Shown here one piece after another: positions 34,976 through 43,175 of a DNA stretch of 57,027 bases. The notes beneath the pieces were generated by a model that saw nothing but the letters and a program-made list of their open reading frames with translations, ran no database searches and was not told the DNA's origin. Source of the stretch: Gammaproteobacteria bacterium (GTDB taxonomy: Bacteria > Pseudomonadota > Gammaproteobacteria > Pseudomonadales > Azotimanducaceae); contig JAPPAV010000006.1 in NCBI GenBank assembly GCA_026705345.1, positions 1 through 57,027 of the forward strand, given 5' to 3'. Each line of letters opens with the position of its first letter. Position 1 is the stretch's first letter. The translations under genes and the position numbers were made by a program.

Positions 34976-37414
34976 GTGGCGAAGTCGGACCGCGACGCCG
35001 AACGCGTCCGCGCCCTGCCCCTTTGGGGCGAAGCGCCATTGCCGCCGGACCGGCACCGCCCCGACGACGCCGACGGACGCGGGTTCACCGACGTGGTGCG
35101 CATCCTGCTGCGCACATGGCCATGGCTCAAACCCATGGTGGTCGGGACCTGGCGGGAACGCGCGCTCCCCATCTCAACGAACGGTACCGAAGACTCGGAC
35201 TGGCGTTTCGGCTACGCACCGGTCCTAGTGACTGTCCTCGCATTTCTCGCGTGGTTTGCCGGTTGGCTTCCTATCGGCGTCAACTGGCAGTACGACCTGC
35301 TCGTGGGTGCGGTCGCGGTGATGGCGATCTCAAGCTGGATCGCCACCGGGGCGTGGTCGGGGCCGGATCAGACCCGCTTGCTCATCGCCGCCGTCGCGGT
35401 GCTGGTCTCGGTCGCCTTGCTCGCAAACCTGTTCGCCATTCTCGTGGTGGACGGAGTCTGGGACAACGTCGCGGTGGCGCTCGTGACGGGTGGGGCACTA
35501 GGCCTATGGCTCGTGCATTTCCGTCGCGCCGGCGGGGTAATCCAGGTGCGGGTACGCCTAGGGTGCCACCTCGTCTACTACTACGCCCTCTACTGGCTCA
35601 GCACCCTGACAGGGCTTGTCACCGGGCTCTTCACGATCGACCTGTTGAATCAGTCCATCCTGCAGGCGGAGCCGCTGACGCCGTTCCTCGCAGACTTTAT
35701 CGGAAGGGAAGACCTGGGCAGCGGCGCCACCGAGGCGTTGACCCTCGCCGAGCGCCGGGAACTGCAGCGAATCTACATCGTATTCACCGTTGCCATCGGG
35801 ACACTCACCTTCCCGCTCAGATTCGGTCTGCCGTACTACAACGTCTGGATACTGCAGCGCATCAACCAGGACTTGCGGCTCGCCTTGGTGGAGCGCTGGC
35901 ACCAGTTGTCGCTGCGCTACCACGGCGACCATCGGGTCGGCGACTCGGTCTACCGGATCTACCAGGACAGTGCCCAGGTGACGGCCATCGTCGGCATGTT
36001 GGTGTCCGTCGCGACGCAGGCAACGACCTACGCCACGACGATCACCTTTATCGCGGCGCTCGATCCCCTGCTCGGGTTGATGGGGGTGACGATCGCCGCC
36101 ATCGCGGTTCTCTGGGGGCGGTGGTTCTCGCACCGCGTCCGGTCCCGTTCGCTAACCGCTCGGGAAACAAACTCCGACCTGACCTCACGGGCCCAGGAGG
36201 TACTCGGCGCGATGCGGGTGATCAAGGCCTGCAGCGCCGAGGGTGCGGAGCTGCGACGCTTCGAAGCTGACTCGGTGGTGGCCTTCAACGCGGCGTACCG
36301 CGTTCGGTCGCTGATCGCCGGGGTCTCGATCATCATGTTCACATTTGCGGGAACCATCCTGCTTGCCGGCGAGTTCTCCATGGCGATATGGGCCGCCGAA
36401 AACCGGGAGGCCTTCGCCGCCGTGCTGATTGGCCTTGTGGGCCTGAGTTTCGTGCGCTGGAACCTCGGCGCGTTCCAATGGGCCCGTGACGAACTGATAA
36501 GCGGTAGCAACGTCGTCGGCGGGGTGCTGCGGCAGTGGACCAACGCCCAGGACATGGCCATGGGACTCGACCGGGTGTTCGAGATCCTCGACATCGAACC
36601 CGATGTCGTGAACGCGCCGGGTGCGGTACCCCTGCCGAGCGTCACCAACGACATACGCTTCGATGCGGTCAGTTTCGCCTACCAGTCGGATCGGCCGGTA
36701 CTGCACGATGCGAGCTTTACCGCCCGTGTCGGCGAAATCACGGCAATCGTCGGGCCAACCGGATCGGGCAAGAGCACGTTGATGGCCCTACTGACCCGGC
36801 TTTTCGATCCCGACGCCGGCAGCATCGCCATCGACGGCATCGATCTGCGCCGCATCGACGTCGACAGCCTGCGCCTCAACGTCTCGATCGCCCTGCAGGA
36901 GAACGTGCTGTTCGCCTTGAGCGTCCGCGACAACCTCCGCTACGCCGCCCCGGATGCCACCGACGAGCAGATTCAACAGGCGGTCTACGTGTCCTGTGTC
37001 GACGACTACGTGGCGAGCCTGCCGGACGGTCTCGATACCGTGCTCGGAGACCGGGGCGGCAAGCTGTCGACCGGCCAGCGCCAGCGGTTGTCCATCGCCA
37101 GGGCAATCGCGAAGGACGCCCAGATCCTGATCCTCGACGAACCCACCGCCGCGCTGGACGCGGCGACCGAACACCGGGTCTTGGAGCGTCTCGACAACTG
37201 GGCACGGGGAACCGACGGCCAACGGCGCCGCGCGATCTTCCTCATCACGCATCGAATCTCGACCATCCGCCAGGCGCATCGGATTCTCTACCTGGACGAC
37301 GGCCGGATCGCCGAAGAGGGCAATCACGACGAACTCATGGCGATCCGCGACGGCCGGTATCGACGGTTCGTCGAGACGGAGGCGGCGCTCTCCGAGAAGG
37401 TGGTGGCGGGCTAG
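34976..37414 (+). CDS. ABC exporter half-transporter, subunit A of pair 2
   Basis: 812 residues, GTG start with AAGGG upstream. It corresponds to the 863-residue subunit of pair 1 but, in place of the long hydrophilic insertion, has extra predicted membrane helices near the N-terminus ('VLVTVLAFLAWFAGWL', 'LLVGAVAVMAISSWIA', 'LLIAAVAVLVSVALLANLF'). The exporter core then follows ('RVGDSVYRIYQDS'). ATPase motifs are Walker A 'GPTGSGKS' (593-600), signature 'LSTGQ' (697-701), Walker B 'ILILDE' (717-722) and switch His759. Six bases separate its stop from the ATG of the second subunit. Substrate unknown; the co-directional SDR and PhyH genes hint at a modified lipid or small molecule. Confidence 0.92.
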   Translation: MAKSDRDAERVRALPLWGEAPLPPDRHRPDDADGRGFTDVVRILLRTWPWLKPMVVGTWRERALPISTNGTEDSDWRFGYAPVLVTVLAFLAWFAGWLPIGVNWQYDLLVGAVAVMAISSWIATGAWSGPDQTRLLIAAVAVLVSVALLANLFAILVVDGVWDNVAVALVTGGALGLWLVHFRRAGGVIQVRVRLGCHLVYYYALYWLSTLTGLVTGLFTIDLLNQSILQAEPLTPFLADFIGREDLGSGATEALTLAERRELQRIYIVFTVAIGTLTFPLRFGLPYYNVWILQRINQDLRLALVERWHQLSLRYHGDHRVGDSVYRIYQDSAQVTAIVGMLVSVATQATTYATTITFIAALDPLLGLMGVTIAAIAVLWGRWFSHRVRSRSLTARETNSDLTSRAQEVLGAMRVIKACSAEGAELRRFEADSVVAFNAAYRVRSLIAGVSIIMFTFAGTILLAGEFSMAIWAAENREAFAAVLIGLVGLSFVRWNLGAFQWARDELISGSNVVGGVLRQWTNAQDMAMGLDRVFEILDIEPDVVNAPGAVPLPSVTNDIRFDAVSFAYQSDRPVLHDASFTARVGEITAIVGPTGSGKSTLMALLTRLFDPDAGSIAIDGIDLRRIDVDSLRLNVSIALQENVLFALSVRDNLRYAAPDATDEQIQQAVYVSCVDDYVASLPDGLDTVLGDRGGKLSTGQRQRLSIARAIAKDAQILILDEPTAALDAATEHRVLERLDNWARGTDGQRRRAIFLITHRISTIRQAHRILYLDDGRIAEEGNHDELMAIRDGRYRRFVETEAALSEKVVAG

Positions 37415-37419
37415 CGGCA

Positions 37420-39564
37420 ATGCTCGAAGGGACACCCACCCCCGAAGGGACACCCACTCGAGATGGGACACCCACCCCCGAAGGGACACCCACTCGAGAT
37501 GGGACACCCACTCCGGGATCCTCCACACCCGGTTCCCAGGAAATGCTAAAGGGGACACCCACTCCGGGATCCCCCGCACCCGGTTCTCGACGCGACCAGG
37601 AGCGGCGGCTCGACACGGCCGCCAGTCCGCTCGACGTCCACACGGACACCAACTTCCGGGAGACGCTTCGGCTCGTGTTGCGTGCGGTCTCCTACACCCG
37701 CTATTTCAAGGCGCGTTTCGCAGCGAAGTTCCTATTGATGTGGCTGTCCCTGCTGTCGCCGCTGGTCCTGCCCTGGCCACTGAAGATCGTCATCGACAAC
37801 GTGGTGTTGGGGACACCCACCGACCCCGAGGCGTTCCCGGCCTATTTCGCCCCCTTCGTGCGGTTCCTCGAGGGCATGGGCCCGGTCGAGATGATGCTCT
37901 GGGTCGTCGGCCTCGGTGCCGTGCTGGTGGTCGCGTTCGGTGCCTTCGGAACCGCCACGGATTTCACCGAAGCCCAACTCGAGGAAGGTCATGACACGGC
38001 GACCCAAACCGAGAACGAGGCGAACGCTGCGTTTAGCAAGTTCGCCGGCATCGCGGGGTTCGTGGAGTTCCGATTGCAGTTGCGGCTCACCCAGGCACTG
38101 AACCACCTACTTCGGTCGCAACTGTTCGAACGCATACAGGCCTTGCCGATGCGGGTGCTCAACGACCAGCGAATCGGCGATAGCTTGTACCGGGTGATGT
38201 ACGACACGCCGGCACTGACGAACGTCTTCTACCAGGTCATCATGTCGCCGGTTCTGGCGATCATCACCGCGTTCCTGATCCTCCTGGTAATGTCGTTCAA
38301 CTACGGCGATGCCCCGGAAGTCGTCTATCTCGCGCTTTGCATCCTGCCCCTGCAATGGCTCGCGATCATCCCGTTCCCGAGGCTGATGCGGCGCAAGAGC
38401 CAGGCGAGCCGCGCAGCCGGTGCCGTCACCACGGGCAACGTCGAAGAGGGCATGAGCAACGTCCTGGCGGTACAGAGCCTCGGAGGCAACCGCCAGGAAC
38501 GCGGCCGTTTCGATCGCCACAGCAACGAGTCGTTTAGGCGTTTCCGTGGCCAGGTGCTCGTCAGCATCATGATTCGCGCATCGATGGCTGTTGCGTACGG
38601 ACTGCTCGGCATCGTCGCGTTCTACCTGATCAGCACCCGCGTGATCGAAGGCGTTCTGACTCCTGGGGACTATGGCGTGTTGATCTACTACTACGGGTGG
38701 TTTGCAGGTGCACTGACTGCGATTCCCTACGTGTGGATCCGTATTCAGCACAACATTCCGGGCGTGCGCCGGGTGTTCTTCCTGATGGACCTGCCGAGCG
38801 AATCCTATGCAGATGGCAAGTCCATCGAGCGAATCTCGGAAGGGTTCGAAATGCACGGTGTCGGTTTCGTCTATCCCGATGGCCGGCGGGCCCTCGGTGA
38901 CATCGATCTTTCCGGTGCGGTTGGCGAAATAATCGCTTTGGTCGGCCCCACCGGTGCGGGCAAAACGACGCTCGCCCACCTTCTGCCCGCATTCCAAACG
39001 CCCACCGAAGGCACGCTGACGATCGATGGCGCCGCCGTTTCCAGCATCTCGGTCGCGAGCCTCCGCCGCCAGGTCGCCTACGTGTTCCAGGAGACGCAGC
39101 TATTCTCCGACTCCATCCTCGACAACATCCGCTACGCCAAGCCCGACGCCACGCTCGCCGAAGTCGAACACGTCGCCCGAGTTGCGGGCGCCCACAAGTT
39201 CATTTCCGAACTACCCCACGGCTACTACACTCGACTTGGCACGGTGACCAGCAAACTATCCGTCGGCCAGAAGCAACGTATTGCCATCGCCCGCGGGCTC
39301 CTTCAGGACGCCAGCATCCTCATCTTGGATGAACCCACTTCCGCTCTCGACCCCGAGACCGAGTCCTACCTTGTCGATGCACTCCAAGAAGCCGCAAGGG
39401 ACAAACTGGTCGTGGTCATCGCGCATCGACTGTCGACCGTGGCGCGCGCCCACAGGGTCGTGTTCCTCGAGCACGGACGGATTGTCGAACAAGGCCCCCC
39501 GCAGGATCTGCTCGGCGATCCCAATGGCCGTTACCGAGCATTCGTCGAACTGCAATCCGCCTAG
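37420..39564 (+). CDS. ABC exporter half-transporter with repeat-encoded N-terminal tail, subunit B of pair 2
   Basis: 714 residues from the ATG at 37420. The first ~50 residues are low-complexity, with six Gly-Thr-Pro-Thr units encoded by in-frame copies of the core GGGACACCCAC at 37429, 37447, 37465, 37483, 37501 and 37552 (spacings 18, 18, 18, 18 and 51, all multiples of three). Homology with the paralogue at 10117-12156 begins only after this tail. A later ATG at 37543 could skip most of it but lacks a spaced ribosome site. Exporter core: 'LNDQRIGDSLYRVMYD'. ATPase: Walker A 'GPTGAGKT' (509-516), 'LSVGQ' (613-617), 'ILILDE' (633-638), His669. It probably forms a heterodimer with the preceding protein. 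Confidence 0.9.
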   Translation: MLEGTPTPEGTPTRDGTPTPEGTPTRDGTPTPGSSTPGSQEMLKGTPTPGSPAPGSRRDQERRLDTAASPLDVHTDTNFRETLRLVLRAVSYTRYFKARFAAKFLLMWLSLLSPLVLPWPLKIVIDNVVLGTPTDPEAFPAYFAPFVRFLEGMGPVEMMLWVVGLGAVLVVAFGAFGTATDFTEAQLEEGHDTATQTENEANAAFSKFAGIAGFVEFRLQLRLTQALNHLLRSQLFERIQALPMRVLNDQRIGDSLYRVMYDTPALTNVFYQVIMSPVLAIITAFLILLVMSFNYGDAPEVVYLALCILPLQWLAIIPFPRLMRRKSQASRAAGAVTTGNVEEGMSNVLAVQSLGGNRQERGRFDRHSNESFRRFRGQVLVSIMIRASMAVAYGLLGIVAFYLISTRVIEGVLTPGDYGVLIYYYGWFAGALTAIPYVWIRIQHNIPGVRRVFFLMDLPSESYADGKSIERISEGFEMHGVGFVYPDGRRALGDIDLSGAVGEIIALVGPTGAGKTTLAHLLPAFQTPTEGTLTIDGAAVSSISVASLRRQVAYVFQETQLFSDSILDNIRYAKPDATLAEVEHVARVAGAHKFISELPHGYYTRLGTVTSKLSVGQKQRIAIARGLLQDASILILDEPTSALDPETESYLVDALQEAARDKLVVVIAHRLSTVARAHRVVFLEHGRIVEQGPPQDLLGDPNGRYRAFVELQSA
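37429..37562 (+). repeat. Core-repeat array GGGACACCCAC, locus 1 (inside an ABC transporter gene)
   Basis: Six exact copies of the 11-base core. The first five are spaced exactly 18 bases apart with two alternating spacers (CCCGAA-type and TCGAGAT-type); the sixth lies 51 bases on, with the spacer TCCGGGATCC shared between copies five and six. A seventh isolated copy is at 37810-37820, still in the same reading frame. The core is itself an imperfect palindrome, GGG-ACA-CCC. Confidence 0.9.
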
Positions 39565-40017
39565 CACGGTGAGCGGCGGCTTCGTCATCCAACTCGGGAG
39601 CCGCTTCCGCCGAGACACACCAACCACCCTCGACCGGTGGGACCAGGGCAACTGGCGGCAGATGGGGTCGCGGCAGATGGGAACGCCCACCGCCGGATGC
39701 GGATGATGCGGCTGGCGTACGAGTTCGTGGGGACACCCACCTTTCGCAGGCCCTTTCGATGGCCCCCGATCGACGGGCCACCGCCCATCGATGGGACACC
39801 CACCGCCATCCGATCGCCCGCCAACCAGTCCGTTACGCGCCGCTGCTTGCGGCCCTCGCATCGGCAGTGCGTGTCGAACGCAGGTTCCAACCGTCATGCA
39901 CGGTCGGTGGCTGACATCCTCATTGGCTGTTAGCTGACTGGAATTCCAGCGCTTTCTCACACCAGCAGCGGCGATCGGCCGTCACGCGGCAGGTCCCCGC
40001 TCGGTCACAATCACTCC
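39565..40017. repeat. Gap upstream of the RAYT gene with core repeats, locus 2
   Basis: No gene is supported in these 453 bases. Core copies GGGACACCCAC lie at 39730-39740 and 39793-39803, with a variant GGGAACGCCCAC at 39679-39690. Spacer sequence includes a locally repeated ATCGATGGGAC/CGATCGACGG type. The orientation is the same as in locus 1 and opposite to the copies on the other side of the RAYT gene. Confidence 0.75.
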
Positions 40018-40929
40018 ATGACTCGACCGCGATCCGAAATCGTCGACCGGGAGAACGGAGGCATCTACCACCTCGGCTCTCGCTGCGTCCGTCGCGCCCT
40101 GCTCTGCGGCAAAGACCCTCACACCCGCCGCGACTTCTCGCATCGCCGTGCTTGGATCGAAGACCGCCTGCTCGAACTCGCGGAGCTGTTCACCGTTCAC
40201 GTCTGTACCTACGCAGTCATGTCCAACCACTACCACATCACAGCCAACTACACGCCCCAGGACCGCTTCGAACTCGACGACGAGGAAGTCGCTCGCCGCT
40301 GGCTCCGCATCTACCCTCCCAAACGGTCCGACGATCTCGAACCCAGCGTCGCAAAACTGCTCGACGACCCCGACCGCCTCGCTGTGCTTCGCGACCGCCT
40401 AGGCGACCTGTCGTGGTACATGCGCTGCCTCAACGAGCCCATTGCCCGCCGCGCGAACCTTGAAGACGACTGCACCGGCCGTTTCTGGCAGGGTCGCTTC
40501 CGCTCCAAAGGCGTGCCCGACGACCGCTCCATGTGGGCCTGCATGGCCTATGACGACCTCAACCCAATCCGAGCCGGCATGGCCGAAGAGGTCGACGACG
40601 ACGAACACACATCCCTACAACGTCGCCTCGAGGAAGCGGAGGACGAACCCGAGCGCCTTGACGAACCCATGGCGCCCCTCGTTCTCCGGGACCGTAAGGT
40701 AGCCAGCGCGCCGTCCCCGACACTGCAACTAGACATGACCCTGCGCGAGTACCGCGCCTACGTCGAGTGGACTGCCGGCATCCTCCACGACGCGCCCGCC
40801 CCGCTCCCAAGGGAGCGAGCTCCACCCGCTGGCCTTGGCGACCCTAAATCCTGGCTCGACCTAGTGATGTCCTGTCGCCAGCGAGTCCCCGCCCGCACCC
40901 TGCCACGCTGGGCCCGCGCGGTCGCCTGA
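40018..40929 (+). CDS. REP-associated tyrosine transposase (RAYT, Y1/HUH family)
   Basis: 303 residues. The N-terminus 'MTRPRSEIVD...YHLGSRCVRRALLCG' and 'AWIEDRLLELAELF' are typical of the IS200-like RAYT group common in marine gammaproteobacteria. The HUH metal motif is His71-Tyr-His73 in 'VMSNHYHI', and the candidate catalytic tyrosine is Tyr178 in 'MAYDDLNPIRAG'. 'MRCLNEPIARRAN' and 'GRFWQGRF' are further family blocks. RAYTs cleave single strands at REP hairpins and are usually single-copy genes kept in place rather than classical transposons. It is flanked by core repeats in opposite orientations: GGGACACCCA on the left and TGGGTGTCCC on the right. The last 100 residues are less conserved. 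It appears intact. Confidence 0.88.
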   Translation: MTRPRSEIVDRENGGIYHLGSRCVRRALLCGKDPHTRRDFSHRRAWIEDRLLELAELFTVHVCTYAVMSNHYHITANYTPQDRFELDDEEVARRWLRIYPPKRSDDLEPSVAKLLDDPDRLAVLRDRLGDLSWYMRCLNEPIARRANLEDDCTGRFWQGRFRSKGVPDDRSMWACMAYDDLNPIRAGMAEEVDDDEHTSLQRRLEEAEDEPERLDEPMAPLVLRDRKVASAPSPTLQLDMTLREYRAYVEWTAGILHDAPAPLPRERAPPAGLGDPKSWLDLVMSCRQRVPARTLPRWARAVA

Positions 40930-41395
40930 GCTCGACGCTCGGCCGCGCGGTCTCTCGCGCCTTCTAAGCACACACGCCCGTCGCGAACCGTCCAGCACTG
41001 CGCGCCTGCCCGCGGCAGCGCCGACGAACAACCCGGTCGATCCGTCGATCACTCTGACCGCGAGGCAATTTTTTGGCCGCCATGCGTCGCGACTAAGCGC
41101 CTTGCCGGCCCAGAGCCTTAGTGAGTGTCCCAACTTCGAATTCCCGTTTCGAGGTGCCAGTTCCGAGGCGAGGTGGTTCCATTGTGGCGGTGGGTGTCCC
41201 AGTTTCGAGGTGCCAGTTTCGAGGTGCCGGTTCCGAGGCGAGGTGGTTCCATTGTGACGGTGGGTGTCCCAGTCTCGAGGTGGTGGGTGTCCCAGTCTCG
41301 AGGTGCCAGTTTCGAGGTGGCGGTGGGTGTCCCAGTCTCGAGGTGCCAGTCTCGAGGTGCCGCACCGAGTTGCCAGTTTCGCGTTGCGATTCGAC
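40930..41395. repeat. Gap downstream of the RAYT gene with core repeats, locus 2 (right side)
   Basis: No gene is supported. From 40930 to 41120 I see nothing beyond GC-rich sequence and a short T-run (41069-41074). From 41121 to 41395 there are four exact reverse-orientation cores TGGGTGTCCC at 41191, 41261, 41284 and 41324, plus a variant GAGTGTCCC at 41123. They are separated by a local unit built from TTCGAGGTGCCAG and GAGGCGAGGTGGTTCCATTGTG-type pieces (the latter twice, 70 bases apart). The spacer unit is unlike that of any other locus. Confidence 0.85.
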
Positions 41396-41818
41396 CTAGC
41401 TCGAGTCGAATGCCGAACGTGAACGTAGTAGCGCGATGGTCGGGATGAGGAATACGGCACCGGCTACGGTCCCTGCAGCCCAGCCCGCGCCTCGTGGGTC
41501 GATGACGTTCCAAAGCAACATTGCGACGGCGACTTGGGCCACGTAGACGGCAGCCCAAGGCCACATCCACCGTTTCATCTTCCAGAACCCGTAGGCGCCG
41601 GCGGCGTAGATCAGCCAATGCAGGGGTTCCGTCGCCTTGGCCCACCAACCATGCAACGTAAAACCCAACCAGACCTCCTCGTCGTCGGCAACGGGTTTCA
41701 GGAACAGATCGAAGGGCATGTACACGAAGGTCATGTAGAGACAGAAAACGAAAAGGAGGTTCATCCACCAGCGGCGCTTCACCCACTCCGCGGTGATGGA
41801 TGCAAAGACTCGTCTCAT
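41396..41818 (-). CDS. Small membrane protein, hypothetical
   Basis: 140 residues with about four hydrophobic segments: 'WWMNLLFVFCLYMTFVYMPF', 'PLHWLIYAAGAYGFW', 'WPWAAVYVAQVAVAMLLWNV' and 'AAGTVAGAVFLIPTIALL'. The N-terminus is basic ('SITAEWVKRRWWMN') and would be cytoplasmic. Tryptophan content is high. No catalytic motif is visible. It is divergent from the next gene (66 bases between starts), so the two may share a regulatory region. The 3' end abuts the core-repeat array. I do not recognise a family. Confidence 0.7.
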   Translation of the reverse strand: MRRVFASITAEWVKRRWWMNLLFVFCLYMTFVYMPFDLFLKPVADDEEVWLGFTLHGWWAKATEPLHWLIYAAGAYGFWKMKRWMWPWAAVYVAQVAVAMLLWNVIDPRGAGWAAGTVAGAVFLIPTIALLRSRSAFDSS

Positions 41819-41883
41819 TGATTCGACCCAGGGTACTCGATCCGACTATCTTAGAGCGCCGCAGGTCAGGAACGGGAGTCAAG

Positions 41884-42324
41884 ATGAAACGCATTCTCAT
41901 TGTTGCCGGGGTCATTGCCCTCGTCCTCTACCTCGTCGCGATAGTCTTGCCCGTCGATCCTGTGGAGCGACGTCCGGGGACGAGTCTCAGTGGCGATCTC
42001 GCGGTCGACCAAGATACCGATTGGGGTTTCGTGGAAGGGCGGACGCGCGCGTGGGTCGAGACGCACACCCGCTACCTTGTGCCGCATTCGATTACCGTTT
42101 CCGCGTGGGCGGACGACGGGAAGCTGTACGTCGGCTGCCGGGAATGCGACACCAAGACCTGGCCACGAAACGTGGCGCGAGACGACCGCGTACGCATAAA
42201 GATCGGCGACTCGATCTACGAACGACGTGCCATACGCATCACGAACGCCGACGAGATGGCGGCCGTGCTGGGCCCCGCGGCTGGCAGGCCAGGATTTGCT
42301 GTGTTCCGGATGGATCCCCGGTGA
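41884..42324 (+). CDS. Membrane-anchored protein, possible flavin split-barrel fold
   Basis: 146 residues from the ATG at 41884, which has GGGAG 5 bases upstream. An N-terminal anchor 'ILIVAGVIALVLYLVAIVLPV' is split here as ILIVAGVIALV and LYLVAIVLPV. The soluble part contains 'GKLYVGCRECDTKTWPRNV' and 'RVRIKIGDSIYERRAIRIT', the order of segments seen in PNPOx-like (DUF2255/nitroreductase-type) flavin-binding barrels; the similarity is only at pattern level. It would face the periplasm. It is followed by the tRNA-Gly gene. Function not assignable. Confidence 0.65.
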   Translation: MKRILIVAGVIALVLYLVAIVLPVDPVERRPGTSLSGDLAVDQDTDWGFVEGRTRAWVETHTRYLVPHSITVSAWADDGKLYVGCRECDTKTWPRNVARDDRVRIKIGDSIYERRAIRITNADEMAAVLGPAAGRPGFAVFRMDPR

Positions 42325-42327
42325 GCT

Positions 42328-42356
42328 TTGTCATCGACGTGCTTATCGGGCAGAAT
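42328..42356 (+). promoter_or_regulatory. Promoter of tRNA-Gly
   Basis: TTGTCA (42328-42333), a 17-base spacer and CAGAAT (42351-42356). Predicted transcription start is near 42363, six bases before the tRNA. The -35 overlaps the very end of the preceding coding region. Confidence 0.6.
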
Positions 42357-42368
42357 GCGTCACCTCAA

Positions 42369-42443
42369 GCGGGAATAGCTCAGTGGTAGAGCACAACCTT
42401 GCCAAGGTTGGGGTCGCGGGTTCAAACCCCGTTTCCCGCTCCA
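42369..42443 (+). tRNA. tRNA-Gly (GCC)
   Basis: A complete cloverleaf. The acceptor stem GCGGGAA (42369-42375) pairs with TTCCCGC (42433-42439), followed by discriminator T and an encoded CCA (42441-42443). The D arm contains GCTCAGTGGTAGAGC. The anticodon stem-loop is CAACC-TTGCCAA-GGTTG with anticodon GCC at 42401-42403, reading GGC/GGU glycine codons. The T loop is GGTTCAAACCC. Length is 75 bases including CCA. Sequence after it (42444-42615) holds no gene. Confidence 0.98.
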
Positions 42444-42615
42444 TTCGTCGAGCGATCCGATCGACTCTGGCTCGCGACGAGCGTGTGGGAGTCCCCCGAT
42501 CGCGTTCGGTCTTGGATCCTTGCTCCCGCGAGCCACCGACTCCCGTCTCATAGGTTCGATGGTCCGCAGTGCGAGGTCGCGTAGCGTCACCATCCCAGTC
42601 GGCTCTGACGTATCA

Positions 42616-43146
42616 CTAGGGCGAATGGTTAGCCAATAGCAGCTCCTGTCGGTTCCCCTGCAACAGCGTCGCGGCCGCATTGGTGAACGGCCAAAGCGTA
42701 GCCTCGAGATCCTTCCAGGTGCGAACGTGAGGAACCTGGCCGGGATCCCGCTCGACCACCAGCTTGTCGACGGATTCGATGCCGAACGTCAGCCCTTTGT
42801 AGGGGACCGACTGAGAAAACGCAAAAAAGGCATGACCGCGGCAATCGTCGTTCAAACGATCCGTCACCGCCCTAGCAACGCGTTCAAGGTTTTCGCCGTT
42901 CAGGTAGTTGAGGACATCCCAGAACAGGCAGACGTCAAACCTGATGTCATTCGGCAGATCCAAACCGGTACCGTCGTCTTCGTCGCCGTCCGCGTCGAGA
43001 AGGCCGGCGAAGTAGACCTGGCAGCTGAATTGGTTGAAGAACCGAACGCTCTGGGGTGTGGGCGACCCCAGATCAAGAACCGTGAACTTGCGCTCCCGAC
43101 CAACCAGCTCGAACGCACGAGGCAGGAGCGCGGACGACATTCGCAT
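42616..43146 (-). CDS. SAM-dependent methyltransferase-like protein
   Basis: 176 residues. The N-terminal 'KFTVLDLGSPTPQSV' resembles motif I of class I methyltransferases (acidic-x-Gly-x), and 'IRFDVCLFWDVLNYL' corresponds to the motif II/III strand with an acidic end. The second half, 'KGLTFGIESVDKLVV' and 'WPFTNAAATLLQGNRQELLLA', is shorter than in full methyltransferases. It starts 29 bases after the bactofilin stop with no clear ribosome site, so translation may depend on the upstream gene. Substrate unknown; it could be non-catalytic. Coupling with a bactofilin suggests a role in envelope or polar structures, which is inference. Confidence 0.6.
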   Translation of the reverse strand: MRMSSALLPRAFELVGRERKFTVLDLGSPTPQSVRFFNQFSCQVYFAGLLDADGDEDDGTGLDLPNDIRFDVCLFWDVLNYLNGENLERVARAVTDRLNDDCRGHAFFAFSQSVPYKGLTFGIESVDKLVVERDPGQVPHVRTWKDLEATLWPFTNAAATLLQGNRQELLLANHSP

Positions 43147-43175
43147 GGCGGTGTCGCACCGCGCTCAGGAAAGCA

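Noticed and set aside
36535-37419. N-terminal extension of the second exporter subunit to 1009 residues
   Set aside because: It overlaps the ATPase domain of the preceding gene in another frame and has no ribosome site; the ATG at 37420 is used.
39256-39960. 234-codon minus-strand frame ending in the exporter gene
   Set aside because: Antisense to the exporter's ATPase domain; no recognisable protein.
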